The notes under the pieces are model-generated. The model saw nothing but the letters and a program-made list of their open reading frames with translations, was not told the origin of the DNA and searched no databases. Shown in pieces: positions 36,786 to 45,391 of a stretch of 64,000 bases of DNA. The first letter of the stretch is position 1; each line of letters opens with the position of its first letter. Source of the stretch: Roseibium aggregatum IAM 12614 (GTDB lineage: Bacteria; Pseudomonadota; Alphaproteobacteria; Rhizobiales; Stappiaceae); assembly GCF_000168975.1 (NCBI RefSeq), contig NZ_AAUW01000002.1, positions 62,001 to 126,000 on the forward strand, written 5' to 3'. The position numbers were made by a program, and so were the translations under genes.

Positions 36786-38288
36786 ATGAAAACCATCATT
36801 TGCACTTCTCTGGCGCTGGCCCTGACGGGCTCCGTTGCCTTTGCTCAGGACACCGTGCCGCAAGCCTCCAGCCAGTGGTACAAGGATGGCGAAGCCGCCA
36901 TTCAGGCTCTCCTGGCCCGTCAGCCGAACACCAACCGCGCCAAGAACGTGATCCTGCTGATCGCGGATGGCAACGGCGTCGGCACCAACTACGCCACCCG
37001 CCTGTTCGACGGCCAGCAGAAGGGCATGCTGGGCGAGGAAAACGTTCTTCCTTACGAGACCCCGGACTTCCACAGCGCCCTGGTCAAGACCTACAACATC
37101 AACGCCCAGACGCCGGATTCCGCTCCGACCGCCGGTTCGATGAACACAGGCGTGAAACAGCGTTTCAACCTGATCAACCTTGGTGAAGAAGCGATTCATG
37201 ACGATTGCTCCACGGTTGCAGGCAACGAACTCACCGTGTTCTCCGAACTGATGACCGAAGCCGGCAAGTCTGTTGGCGTCGTCTCCACCGCCCGCCTGAC
37301 CCACGCAACGCCGGCTGCCGTCTATGCCAAGACCGCAAACCGCAACTGGGAAGACGCCGTACCGGAAGGCTGCACCGCGCAGAAGGACATCGCAACCCAG
37401 CTCATCGACGCCATGGAAGCCGGCACCGTCGACTTCGCAATGGGCGGCGGTGGCCGTTATTTCCTGCCGAAGGACAAGGAAATGGGTGGGCTGAAGGGCC
37501 GCCGCGAAGACAATGTCGACCTGGTCGAGCGCGCCACCGGGCTGGGTGCCCAGTTCGCAACCGACACAGCCGGTTTCAAGTCCCTGAAGCTTGACGGTTC
37601 CAGCCCCGTGCTGGCGCTCTTCAACAGCAGCCACATGGAATATGAAGCCGACCGCGCCGAGGATGACGAGCCGTCCCTGGCCGACATGACCAAGGCCGCC
37701 ATCGAGTATCTGTCCAAGAACGAGGACGGCTACTATCTGGAAATCGAAGCCGGTCGCGTCGACCACGGCAACCATGCCGGCAACGCAGCCCGCGCCCTGC
37801 GCGACGGTGTCGCCTTTGTCGAAGCCGTTGCCATGGCTGACGAACTGACGAATGACGAAGACACGCTGATCATCGTCACCGCCGACCACGAACACGCAAT
37901 CGCCTTCAACGGCTATTGCGGCCGCGGCTCTGCCATCCTCGGTCTTTGCTATGACGTTGCCCAGAAAGGCATCAAGCATTCCGACAAGGTCCTGACCGCG
38001 GACGACGGCAAGCCCTACACCGTGATCGGCTACCTGAACGGCACCGGTTCGGTTCTGAAGAAGGGTGAAGGCGAAAACGACTACACCGGCTCGCGCCCTG
38101 AGCTGGACCAGGAAACCGCCACCGACCTGGACTACATCCAGCAGGCCCTGATCCCGAAATCCTCCGAAACCCATTCGGGTGAGGATGTCGCGGTCTACGC
38201 AAAGGGCCCCTGGGCGCATCTGGTCGACGGCACCATCGAGCAGAACGTTATCTTCCACGTCATGAACCACGCCGTAAACGCTCAGTAA
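36786..38288 (+). CDS. phoA: Alkaline phosphatase (PhoA-type), secreted
   Basis: A 500-residue periplasmic metalloenzyme that releases phosphate from monoesters. A signal peptide (MKTIICTSLALALTGSVAFA) is followed by LLIADGNGVGTNYATR with the first metal-binding Asp. The catalytic serine is Ser112 in TPDSAPTAG. Metal-ligand motifs are VDHGNHAGN and VTADHEHAIAF. CTCCGGGAG precedes the ATG, and a Pho box lies upstream. Family members need two Zn and one Mg. It is directly followed by a terminator and then by a putative metal-transport cluster on the same strand. Confidence 0.94.
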   Translation: MKTIICTSLALALTGSVAFAQDTVPQASSQWYKDGEAAIQALLARQPNTNRAKNVILLIADGNGVGTNYATRLFDGQQKGMLGEENVLPYETPDFHSALVKTYNINAQTPDSAPTAGSMNTGVKQRFNLINLGEEAIHDDCSTVAGNELTVFSELMTEAGKSVGVVSTARLTHATPAAVYAKTANRNWEDAVPEGCTAQKDIATQLIDAMEAGTVDFAMGGGGRYFLPKDKEMGGLKGRREDNVDLVERATGLGAQFATDTAGFKSLKLDGSSPVLALFNSSHMEYEADRAEDDEPSLADMTKAAIEYLSKNEDGYYLEIEAGRVDHGNHAGNAARALRDGVAFVEAVAMADELTNDEDTLIIVTADHEHAIAFNGYCGRGSAILGLCYDVAQKGIKHSDKVLTADDGKPYTVIGYLNGTGSVLKKGEGENDYTGSRPELDQETATDLDYIQQALIPKSSETHSGEDVAVYAKGPWAHLVDGTIEQNVIFHVMNHAVNAQ

Positions 38289-38330
38289 GCGGACGGCAGG
38301 TTTGCCGCCGGGCGACCGGCCACCGATCTG

Positions 38331-38356
38331 AAAGGCCTGCCTCGTTGCAGGCCTTT
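38331..38356 (+). terminator. Terminator after alkaline phosphatase
   Basis: AAAGGCCTGC (38331-38340), 6-base loop, GCAGGCCTTT (38347-38356): a perfect 10-bp stem with A and T ends. Confidence 0.8.
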
Positions 38357-38418
38357 CGCCTGTTTGTCACAATTGCCGGATAGATGAGGAACGTGTGTTG
38401 ACCAGACCCGAGGATACC

Positions 38419-38856
38419 ATGAACCGCAGACAGCTCGTAGCCGGGCTCGGCCTTGCCCCGCTTGCCTGGTATCTGCTGCCGGAAACGGCCGGTGCCAAGG
38501 AGGCCCCTCTCAAGCTGCGCACGCTCTACAACAAGGACCGGAGTTTTTCCGATCTCGCCCATTCGCTGGAAGGCACCAGAGTGTCGGTCGGCGGCTACAT
38601 GGCGCCGCCCCTGAAAGCCGACAGCCAGTTTTTCGTGCTGACTAAAATTCCGATGGCGGTCTGCCCCTTCTGTGAAACCGAAGCGGAATGGCCGCGCGAC
38701 ATTCTCGCCGTCTACACCAAGCGCATTGTCGATGTCGTCGCGTTCAACAGCAAGATCGTGACGAGGGGTGTTCTGGAACTCGGCACCTTCAAGGATCCAG
38801 AGACAGGTTTCGTCAGCCGGGCACGGTTGTCCGATGCCGTTTATGAACGCGCCTGA
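38419..38856 (+). CDS. Secreted DUF3299-like protein with CPFC motif, metal-transport cluster
   Basis: A 145-residue protein whose start MNRRQLVAGLGLAPLAWYLL looks like a Tat or Sec signal (twin Arg at 3-4). The mature part has an OB-like pattern, LEGTRVSVGGYMAPPL then a CPFCETEAEW stretch and TRGVLELGTF, which I read as DUF3299-like. The two cysteines could bind a metal. ATG 38419 with GAGG upstream is preferred to a GTG at 38395. It is the first of four same-strand genes (ATPase, FtsX-type permease, His-rich protein). DUF3299 proteins accompany zinc transport genes in some bacteria; the assignment is from pattern memory. Confidence 0.7.
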   Translation: MNRRQLVAGLGLAPLAWYLLPETAGAKEAPLKLRTLYNKDRSFSDLAHSLEGTRVSVGGYMAPPLKADSQFFVLTKIPMAVCPFCETEAEWPRDILAVYTKRIVDVVAFNSKIVTRGVLELGTFKDPETGFVSRARLSDAVYERA

Positions 38857-38865
38857 CGCCGTCTT

Positions 38866-39546
38866 ATGAGCCTCCCCCTTCATGTCAGCGACCTTCAGGT
38901 CAGCACGCCCGGGGGACGGGTCTTGCTCACCTGCAGCCTGTTTCAAGCCGGGCCGGGCGAGACCATTGGTCTGCGCGGCCCGTCAGGCGCTGGAAAATCA
39001 ACCTTTCTGTATGCCCTGGCAGGCCTGCATCCGGCCATGACAGGCCATATCCGCTGGGGAGACACCGATCTGGTGCAACTGACCGATGGCGCTCGCGCCG
39101 CTTTCCGCCGGAACCACATCGGCCTGATCTTCCAGGATTTTCTGCTGTTTGAAGAACTGAGTGCGCTTGGCAACGCCGCCCTTGCAACAAGCTTCAACCC
39201 GGCCTCCAAGCGCCGGTTGATCGTCAACACGGCAGAGCGGTTTTTGAAGAGCCTCAATGTTCCGGCAGACGCGCGGACCGTAGACAGTTTTTCCGGCGGC
39301 GAGCGACAACGCACTGCGATTGCCCGCGCGCTTGCCCACGACCCGGCCATCATTCTGGCGGACGAACCGACAGCCAGCCTCGACCGCAAGACGGCTGATG
39401 GACTGATCGAAGACCTGATCGGTCTCACCCGTGCTCAGAACAAGACCCTCGTTGCCGTCAGCCACGATCCGCATCTGCTGGAGCGGATGGACCGGGTGAT
39501 TGACGTCGAGGACGGACGCCTGCAAACGGAGGCAGCCGGTGTCTGA
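38866..39546 (+). CDS. ABC transporter ATP-binding protein (LolD/MacB type)
   Basis: A 226-residue ATPase with Walker A GPSGAGKST near residues 39-47, signature FSGGERQRTAIARAL, Walker B IILADEPTASLD and the H-loop VSHD. The type pairs with FtsX-like permeases, not with sugar permeases. It begins 9 bases after the DUF3299-like gene and its stop lies inside the permease start region (8-base overlap). Its role with the His-bearing permease is probably metal transport across or out of the inner membrane. Confidence 0.9.
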   Translation: MSLPLHVSDLQVSTPGGRVLLTCSLFQAGPGETIGLRGPSGAGKSTFLYALAGLHPAMTGHIRWGDTDLVQLTDGARAAFRRNHIGLIFQDFLLFEELSALGNAALATSFNPASKRRLIVNTAERFLKSLNVPADARTVDSFSGGERQRTAIARALAHDPAIILADEPTASLDRKTADGLIEDLIGLTRAQNKTLVAVSHDPHLLERMDRVIDVEDGRLQTEAAGV

Positions 39547-40861
39547 AGCTCTTATAGACCTCTGGCAGAACCTTTCGCCGCTGTCGCAGGACATCCTGTG
39601 GCTTGCTATGCTTCTGCTGCCTGCCGTGGCAACCGGGCTGATCGTGACCTGGGGGTTCCGGCCCGGAGCTCTCGCCGGAGCACTGCTCTGGCGTTTCCGC
39701 TGGACGAACCTGACCTTCATTGCCCTGATCGCCATTTCCATCGGCATCGGCGTCGGCTTGATTGCCCAGGAACGCGGCCTTCGAAAAGGTACGGCACGGG
39801 CGGCGGAAAAATTCGATCTGATCGTTGCCGCCCCCGGCAGCGAAATCACCATGATGTTTGCCGCCGTCTATCTGCAGCCAAGCGACGTACCGCTGCTGGA
39901 CGGTGACATCTACACCGAAATCGCCACCCATGCCGACGTCGATCTTGCCGCCCCGATTGCCTTCGGCGACAGCTACCTGTCCTCTCCCGTTGTTGGCACC
40001 ACGCCGCAATTCGTCACCCATCTGGCGGGTGAACTCGACGAAGGAAGGATGTTCACCGCCAGCGGTGAAGCGGTTGCCGGATCGCGGGTCGAGCTGCAAA
40101 TCGGCGAAACCTTCGAACCCGCCCACGGGGTTGGTGATAGTGCGGAAGAAGAAGCCCATGCCGGTCACGCGGTAAAGATCGTCGGGCGCATGCCACCAAC
40201 CGGCAGCCCGTGGGACCGCGCCATCCTTGTGCCTGTCGAAAGCGTCTGGGAGGTTCACGGCCTGACCAATGGCCACAGCCCGGAGCACAAGACCCGGATC
40301 GGCCCGCCCTTCGACGCCGACTATTTTCCCGGCACGCCCGCGATACTTGTTCACGCCAATGAGCTTTGGGCAAATTACGCCCTGCGCTCCGAATTCACCC
40401 GCGACGACACCATGGCGTTCTTCCCCGGCGCGGTCCTGGCGCAGCTTCATTCGCTCATGGGCGACATCCGCCAGATCATGTCCGTCATGGCCGTGCTGAC
40501 CCAGGTGCTGGTGACGGCAGGTGTGCTGACGGGGCTGATTGCCCTCGCCCGGCTGTTCGCCAGACGGCTTGCGCTCTTGCGGGCACTTGGCGCACCGGGC
40601 CGATTCGTCTTCGCCGTTGTCTGGTCCTATGCGGCCACACTGATTGTCCTGGGTGCAGCCGCAGGGCTCGGTGCCGGCTGGATAGCGGTCGATGTCATCT
40701 CATCGATCGTCACTTCGCGAACGGACATCCTGGTGACGGCAACACTCGACTGGCCCGAGTTTCATCTCATCGCCGGCTTCGTCAGCCTGACGGTGCTGCT
40801 CGCCCTGCTGCCCGCCTTCATGGCAATGTCACGTAATATCATTACTGATTTGCGCGCCTGA
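39539..40861 (+). CDS. FtsX/LolE-type ABC permease with His-bearing periplasmic domain
   Basis: A 440-residue protein. The FtsX-type layout is seen: an early span (LTFIALIAISIGIGVGLIA), a large extracytoplasmic region, then three C-terminal spans ending in SRNIITDLRA. GTG 39539 with GGAGG 7 bases upstream is preferred to an ATG at 39500 inside the ATPase gene. The periplasmic region carries clustered histidines (AHGVGDSAEEEAHAGH near 195-210; EVHGLTNGHSPEHK near 240-253). These suggest metal contact rather than lipoprotein release. The whole cluster resembles, from memory, the ZrgABCDE zinc uptake genes of Vibrio. Confidence 0.85.
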   Translation: MSEALIDLWQNLSPLSQDILWLAMLLLPAVATGLIVTWGFRPGALAGALLWRFRWTNLTFIALIAISIGIGVGLIAQERGLRKGTARAAEKFDLIVAAPGSEITMMFAAVYLQPSDVPLLDGDIYTEIATHADVDLAAPIAFGDSYLSSPVVGTTPQFVTHLAGELDEGRMFTASGEAVAGSRVELQIGETFEPAHGVGDSAEEEAHAGHAVKIVGRMPPTGSPWDRAILVPVESVWEVHGLTNGHSPEHKTRIGPPFDADYFPGTPAILVHANELWANYALRSEFTRDDTMAFFPGAVLAQLHSLMGDIRQIMSVMAVLTQVLVTAGVLTGLIALARLFARRLALLRALGAPGRFVFAVVWSYAATLIVLGAAAGLGAGWIAVDVISSIVTSRTDILVTATLDWPEFHLIAGFVSLTVLLALLPAFMAMSRNIITDLRA

Positions 40862-40887
40862 CCTGAAGCCTGAAGGATCTTCCCGAT

Positions 40888-41451
40888 ATGCGCGCTCTTG
40901 CCGTCCTGTTGTCGCTGCTGTTCTGTCTGTCTCAATCTGCCCTGGCATCTGAAACACATAGCGGCACCGGCCAAAGCCACGCTGACGCAGACCAGCACCA
41001 TGCGCAGGAAGAAGAGGACCACCATCACCCTGAAGACGACGGCAGCCACGAGGGCATGTCAGAAGGGGTGCGCGCGCTCCACGCGTGGATCCGGGAAACC
41101 TCCGAAAACACCGCGCTGCTTTTCGTCAATATCGAGAACAGGTCCGAACGTTCGGTAAGGCTCGTCGGCGGACATTCCGGCGTTGCCTCAAAGGCTGAAC
41201 TCGTCGGCTTTGCCCTGAAGGACGGTGAAACCGGCTACGACGCCCTTCCGCCCGTTCCGATCCAGCCGGGCAAAAGCCTTGTCCTCGCCCCAACCGGCCT
41301 TGCCCTGCGCCTCACCGGCCTCACCCGGTCTTTTCGCCAAGGGGACACATTCGACATCGAGATCGAATTCGACTTCGGCCATATCGAGATGCAGGCCCAG
41401 GTGGAGTCGGTCAACGCGACCCGGCACAGCCACGCCGGGCATCAGCATTAG
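40888..41451 (+). CDS. His-rich PCu(A)C-like periplasmic protein, probable metal chaperone
   Basis: A 187-residue secreted protein: signal peptide 1-20, a His/Asp/Glu-rich segment near 22-55 (SHADADQHHAQEEEDHHHPE), then a PCu(A)C-like beta-domain (NTALLFVNIENRSERSVRLV, LPPVPIQPGKSLVLAP, LRLTGLTRSFRQGDTF) and a His-rich tail HSHAGHQH. The Met/His copper ligands expected in HEM and MKM segments of PCu(A)C are replaced (AELVGF, TGYDAL). Copper binding at the usual site is therefore unlikely, and zinc buffering by the His-rich ends is more plausible. It is the fourth gene of the metal cluster. Confidence 0.8.
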   Translation: MRALAVLLSLLFCLSQSALASETHSGTGQSHADADQHHAQEEEDHHHPEDDGSHEGMSEGVRALHAWIRETSENTALLFVNIENRSERSVRLVGGHSGVASKAELVGFALKDGETGYDALPPVPIQPGKSLVLAPTGLALRLTGLTRSFRQGDTFDIEIEFDFGHIEMQAQVESVNATRHSHAGHQH

Positions 41452-41516
41452 ATCTGCCGGGGTTAGAGGCAGGGATTAAGTGGGGTTGGTATCACAAGGC
41501 TTCAGTCTTTGAATAC

Positions 41517-41693
41517 CCCCCACCCCTAACCCCTCCCCACAAGGGGGAGGGGGATCAGTCCGTGCAGATTGAAAAGATCTCACTTGTCTGCCCGAATACC
41601 TGAAAAGGGATAGCGGGTTTCAGCGCACCTACATCGTGGCGCGGTAAAGCATTCGTCCCCCTCCCCCTTGTGGGGAGGGGTTAGGGGTGGGGG
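41517..41693. repeat. Perfect 38-bp inverted repeat with 101-bp spacer
   Basis: The left arm 41517-41554 and right arm 41656-41693 are exact reverse complements. The arm begins CCCCCACCCCTAACCCC and ends GGGGGAGGGGGA. It lies between convergent genes and could terminate both. Similar C/G-rich repeats are familiar in many alphaproteobacterial genomes. Confidence 0.9.
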
Positions 41694-41733
41694 TCAACAG
41701 CATTACCGAAAGCCCCCAAGCCTGCCGCGATTA

Positions 41734-42825
41734 TCACCTGTAAAGGAACGACTGCCCCTCGCCGTCGAACAGATGCAGTTTTTCCGGCGCGGCCGTCAGG
41801 CGGATGGACGTGCCCTTCGCGATCTTGTGGATGCCGGGCAGCTTGGCGATCAAGGCCGGTGCGTCGTCTTTCGGACGGAAGTACAACACCGTCGTCTCGC
41901 CAAGCGCTTCGACGATTTCGACGTCGGCGGAAACCAGGAAATCGTCGCTGTCCGTCACCGTCAGATCTTCCGGCCGCACGCCAAGCTTCACCGTTGCGCC
42001 CTTGTCGCTGTCCAGCGAGGCAATCGGCACGTCCGCGTGGCCACCGTCGGACATGACAACAGAAGTCTGACTGCCGGTTGCCGTCACCTTGGCATCGATC
42101 AGGTTCATGGCCGGCGAGCCGATGAACTGGGCGACAAATGTGTTGGCCGGACGTTCGTAAAGATCCAGCGGCGCGCCGAATTGTTCGATGTTGCCGCCAT
42201 GAAGCACGACGATCCGGGTCGCGAGCGTCATCGCCTCCACCTGATCGTGGGTCACGTAGATCATGGTGCTTTCCGGCATGCTCTCCTTCAACTGCGCGAT
42301 CTCGATCCGCGTCGCAACGCGCAAGGCGGCATCGAGGTTCGACAGCGGTTCATCGAACAGGAAGACCTTTGGATCCCGTACGATCGAACGGCCGATGGCA
42401 ACGCGCTGGCGCTGCCCGCCGGAAAGCGCTTTCGGCAGGCGGTCGAGATAGGCAGTGAGCTGCAGCCTGTCGGCCGCAGCCCGTACCGCCCTGTCGATTT
42501 CGTCGCGCGACTTGCCCGCCAGTTTCAAGGCGAAAGCCATGTTGTCGTAGACCGTCATATGCGGATAAAGCGCATAGGACTGGAACACCATGGCAATGCC
42601 GCGCTGTGCCGGCGGCACGTCGTTGACGACAACCCCGTCGATCTCCAGCTCTCCGCCGGTGATCTTTTCAAGCCCTGCGATCATCCGCAGCAATGTCGAC
42701 TTTCCGCAGCCCGAAGGACCGACGAAAACGATCAGCTCGCCTGCGTTGATCTCCATGTTGATGTCGCGCAGAACTTCGACGGCTCCGTAGGACTTGCTGA
42801 CACTCTTCAAGGACAACGATGTCAT
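41734..42825 (-). CDS. aglK: Alpha-glucoside ABC transporter, ATP-binding protein
   Basis: A 363-residue MalK-type ATPase with Walker A GPSGCGKST near residues 37-45, signature LSGGQRQRVAIGRSI, Walker B FLFDEPLSNLDA and a C-terminal TOBE region (VKLGVRPEDLTVTD). It is last in a four-gene set with order and sizes of aglE-aglF-aglG-aglK from Sinorhizobium. In that locus an alpha-glucosidase gene usually lies between aglG and aglK, but here only 33 bp separate them. Confidence 0.9.
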   Translation of the reverse strand: MTSLSLKSVSKSYGAVEVLRDINMEINAGELIVFVGPSGCGKSTLLRMIAGLEKITGGELEIDGVVVNDVPPAQRGIAMVFQSYALYPHMTVYDNMAFALKLAGKSRDEIDRAVRAAADRLQLTAYLDRLPKALSGGQRQRVAIGRSIVRDPKVFLFDEPLSNLDAALRVATRIEIAQLKESMPESTMIYVTHDQVEAMTLATRIVVLHGGNIEQFGAPLDLYERPANTFVAQFIGSPAMNLIDAKVTATGSQTSVVMSDGGHADVPIASLDSDKGATVKLGVRPEDLTVTDSDDFLVSADVEIVEALGETTVLYFRPKDDAPALIAKLPGIHKIAKGTSIRLTAAPEKLHLFDGEGQSFLYR

Positions 42826-42858
42826 GCCGGCTGCTCCCGATTGTTGATTTTGTTCATG

Positions 42859-44010
42859 TTATTTCACCGACCCGGCCAGCAAGCCGCGCACGAGGTAGCG
42901 TTGCATCGCGAAGAACACGAAGAGCGGTACGGCGATGGATACAAAGGCCGCGGTCGCGAGAATCTCCCAGTTGCCGCCGCGTGTTCCCAGAAGTTCGACG
43001 ATCTGGTTGGTCATCACCGTGGTCGAGCCCGTGGCGTCGATCAGGAACACCTTGGCCACCAGAAGGTCGTTCCAGGTCCACAGGAACTGGAAGATGGCGA
43101 AGGACGCCAGAGCCGGAAAGCTGAGCGGCAGGATGATGCGGGTAAAGATCTGGAAATCCGTCGCCCCGTCCACCTTCGCGTTCTCGATGATGTCCCGCGG
43201 CAATCCGACCATGTAGTTCCGGAGCAGATAGACCGCGAGTGGCATGCCGAAGGCCGTATGGGCCAGCCATACCCCCATGTAGCCCTTGCCGATACCGACG
43301 GCCAGATGCAGCCGCAGCAGCGGAATGAGCGCCAGTTGCAGCGGCACGACAAGCAGCGCCACAACGGCCGCGATCAGCAGCGCACGGCCGGGAAATTCCA
43401 TCCAGGCAAGGGCGTAGGCTGCGAACGCCGCAATGACGATCGGGATGATCGTCGCCGGAATGGTGACCGTCAGCGTATTGAAGAACGCCTTGCCCATATT
43501 GTCCTGTCCGGTGCCGGAAAAGAGGATGGTGGCGTAGTTCTGCAGGGTGAATTCCGGCGGCACGGTCGCGGTGACGAAGACACGCTGGCCGCGGCCGGAA
43601 ATCTGCTTGTCATTACCCTTCCAGACATAGGACCCGTCGGCCTGAAGTGTAAGGCTTTCGCCGTCGCCCATATCGGCCGTTTCTCCGGGCTGGTAGGCGG
43701 AGACATCGCGTGAGGACACGCCCCAAGAACGGATATCGCGCGGCTCGCCTTCGAAGATATTTCCGGTGACGGTGAACTGACCACCGTCGGCCACACGGGT
43801 CCCGTCCGGATCGGATGTCCGGTAGACCTCGTTCTGCTCGGCCGGAAACAGCGCCGCCCACCAGCCGGAGCTGGAGATCTGGTCGGCGGTCCGGAAGGAC
43901 GAGACGAACAGCCCGACGGTGGGAAACAGCCACAGGAGCACGAGGGCTGCGACGGAGATATGAACGGCCCAGGTCAGGCCGGATTTTTTCCCAGCTATAC
44001 TGGCCATCAC
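42859..44010 (-). CDS. aglG: Alpha-glucoside ABC transporter, permease AglG
   Basis: A 383-residue permease, about 90 residues longer than ordinary MalG. The extra part is a periplasmic insertion near residues 45-145 between span 1 (VALVLLWLFPTVGLFVSSF) and span 2, containing repeats such as VTGNIFEGEPRD and ADGSYVWKGND. This insertion is typical of AglG. The EAA loop is ENAKVDGATDFQIFTRIILP. Its start overlaps the aglF stop by 4 bases. Confidence 0.92.
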   Translation of the reverse strand: MMASIAGKKSGLTWAVHISVAALVLLWLFPTVGLFVSSFRTADQISSSGWWAALFPAEQNEVYRTSDPDGTRVADGGQFTVTGNIFEGEPRDIRSWGVSSRDVSAYQPGETADMGDGESLTLQADGSYVWKGNDKQISGRGQRVFVTATVPPEFTLQNYATILFSGTGQDNMGKAFFNTLTVTIPATIIPIVIAAFAAYALAWMEFPGRALLIAAVVALLVVPLQLALIPLLRLHLAVGIGKGYMGVWLAHTAFGMPLAVYLLRNYMVGLPRDIIENAKVDGATDFQIFTRIILPLSFPALASFAIFQFLWTWNDLLVAKVFLIDATGSTTVMTNQIVELLGTRGGNWEILATAAFVSIAVPLFVFFAMQRYLVRGLLAGSVK

Positions 44011-45248
44011 TTCATCTCCTTGCGGGCATTGTAGACGTTCCAGACAAGGATCGGCGTGACAAGCAGCATGATGATGATGGCGCTTGCCGACCCCACTCCC
44101 CAGTCATTGGCGCGGAAAAGCTTGTCGTACATGTAGTTGGCCAGAACCTGGGTTTCCCACTGGCCGTTGGTCATGGCGAAGACGATGTCGAATACCTTGA
44201 GCACAGTCAGCGTGATCGTGGTCCACACCACCACGATGGTTCCCATGATCTGCGGCACCTTGATCTTGAAGAAGATCTGGAACGGGTTGGCGCCGTCAAC
44301 GATGGCGGCTTCCACGGTTTCCTCGGGAATGCCGCGCAGGGCCGCCGACAGGATCACCATGGCAAAGCCGGTCTGGATCCAGATCAGCACCACCATCAGG
44401 AAGAAGTTGTTCCACAGCGGCAGCGTCAGCCAGGTTTGCGGCTCGCCGTAAGGCACGTCTGTAATCCAGACGCCGAGCGCGGAATTCAGCGAAATCCAGA
44501 TCAGCCAGACCCCACCGACGGCGACCAGAAGGCGCAGTGGCAAAAGCCAGAGCGACTTGTCCTCGCCCCGGGCAACAATGCCGCGCACGAAGGTCCAGGC
44601 CACATAGGCGACGACAACGGAGAAAGCCAGCAGAAGCAAGGTCGGCAAGAGCTGGAGAAAGATGACGGAGCCGATGCCGCCGTCGAACTTCAGCCAGATC
44701 GCGTTCAGGACGCCGATCTGGTTCTGGTCGGCCGCGCGCGTATCATAGATCAGCTTGAAGATGACCGACGCGCCAACAAAGGAGATCGCCATCGGCATGA
44801 AGATCAACGACTTGGCGAAGTTGCCCCATCTGATCCGGTCCGTAAGCTGGGCGACCAGCAGACCGAAGGCCGTAGAGGCAGCCGGAACCACGATGAGCCA
44901 CAGCATGTTGTTGCGCACCGCTTCCCAGAACTTCGCCTCGTTCATCATCTGGCGATAGTTGGCAAGGCCGACGAAAGCGCCCCCTTGCGAACGGTCCGTC
45001 AGCGACAGGCGCAAGGTCTCGAACACCGGATAGGCGAGATATAGCGTCAGCGCGAACAAGGCCGGGAACAGGAACAGCCACGGCCGGATCATGTTCGCCC
45101 GGTTGATGTTCCTGCCTGCATTGGGGCCACGGGCCGGAAACAGAACCTTGTCGATGAAGACATTCGAAAAGAAGAAGTAGGCAAGGCAGGCTCCAACGCC
45201 GATGACGATGGTAAAGAGCCCCAACAGTGCCGGATTATCCGATAGCAT
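44007..45248 (-). CDS. aglF: Alpha-glucoside ABC transporter, permease AglF
   Basis: A 413-residue MalF-type permease with about eight hydrophobic spans. An extra N-terminal span (LGLFTIVIGVGACLAYFFFS) precedes the core, and two spans flank a loop near 200-260. The EAA loop is EAAIVDGANPFQIFFKIKVP. It forms the channel with AglG. GGAGGGAACG stands just before ATG 45248. A 143-bp gap with a strong hairpin separates it from aglE. Confidence 0.92.
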   Translation of the reverse strand: MLSDNPALLGLFTIVIGVGACLAYFFFSNVFIDKVLFPARGPNAGRNINRANMIRPWLFLFPALFALTLYLAYPVFETLRLSLTDRSQGGAFVGLANYRQMMNEAKFWEAVRNNMLWLIVVPAASTAFGLLVAQLTDRIRWGNFAKSLIFMPMAISFVGASVIFKLIYDTRAADQNQIGVLNAIWLKFDGGIGSVIFLQLLPTLLLLAFSVVVAYVAWTFVRGIVARGEDKSLWLLPLRLLVAVGGVWLIWISLNSALGVWITDVPYGEPQTWLTLPLWNNFFLMVVLIWIQTGFAMVILSAALRGIPEETVEAAIVDGANPFQIFFKIKVPQIMGTIVVVWTTITLTVLKVFDIVFAMTNGQWETQVLANYMYDKLFRANDWGVGSASAIIIMLLVTPILVWNVYNARKEMK

Positions 45249-45356
45249 GGCCGTTCCCTCCCATTATTGATTATGGGGAAGCACCCGGAAGACCGGGGGC
45301 CTCCTGCGTTTAGGAACTGTGTTTCTTGAACGTTACGCCAATCCGTCAGAAAAACG

Positions 45357-45382
45357 GCCAGTCTCCCTGGGGAGACCGGCCG
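45357..45382 (-). terminator. Stem-loop after aglE
   Basis: GGCC-A-GTCTCC (45357-45367) pairs with GGAGAC-C-GGCC (45372-45382). On the minus strand the stem is followed by GTTTTTC, so it works as a partial terminator between aglE and aglF. Confidence 0.75.
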
Positions 45383-45391
45383 CCTGGAGGA

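Noticed and set aside
41668-43713. 681-codon open frame on the plus strand
   Set aside because: Antisense to aglK and aglG, which have ATPase and permease signatures; it also runs into the inverted repeat.
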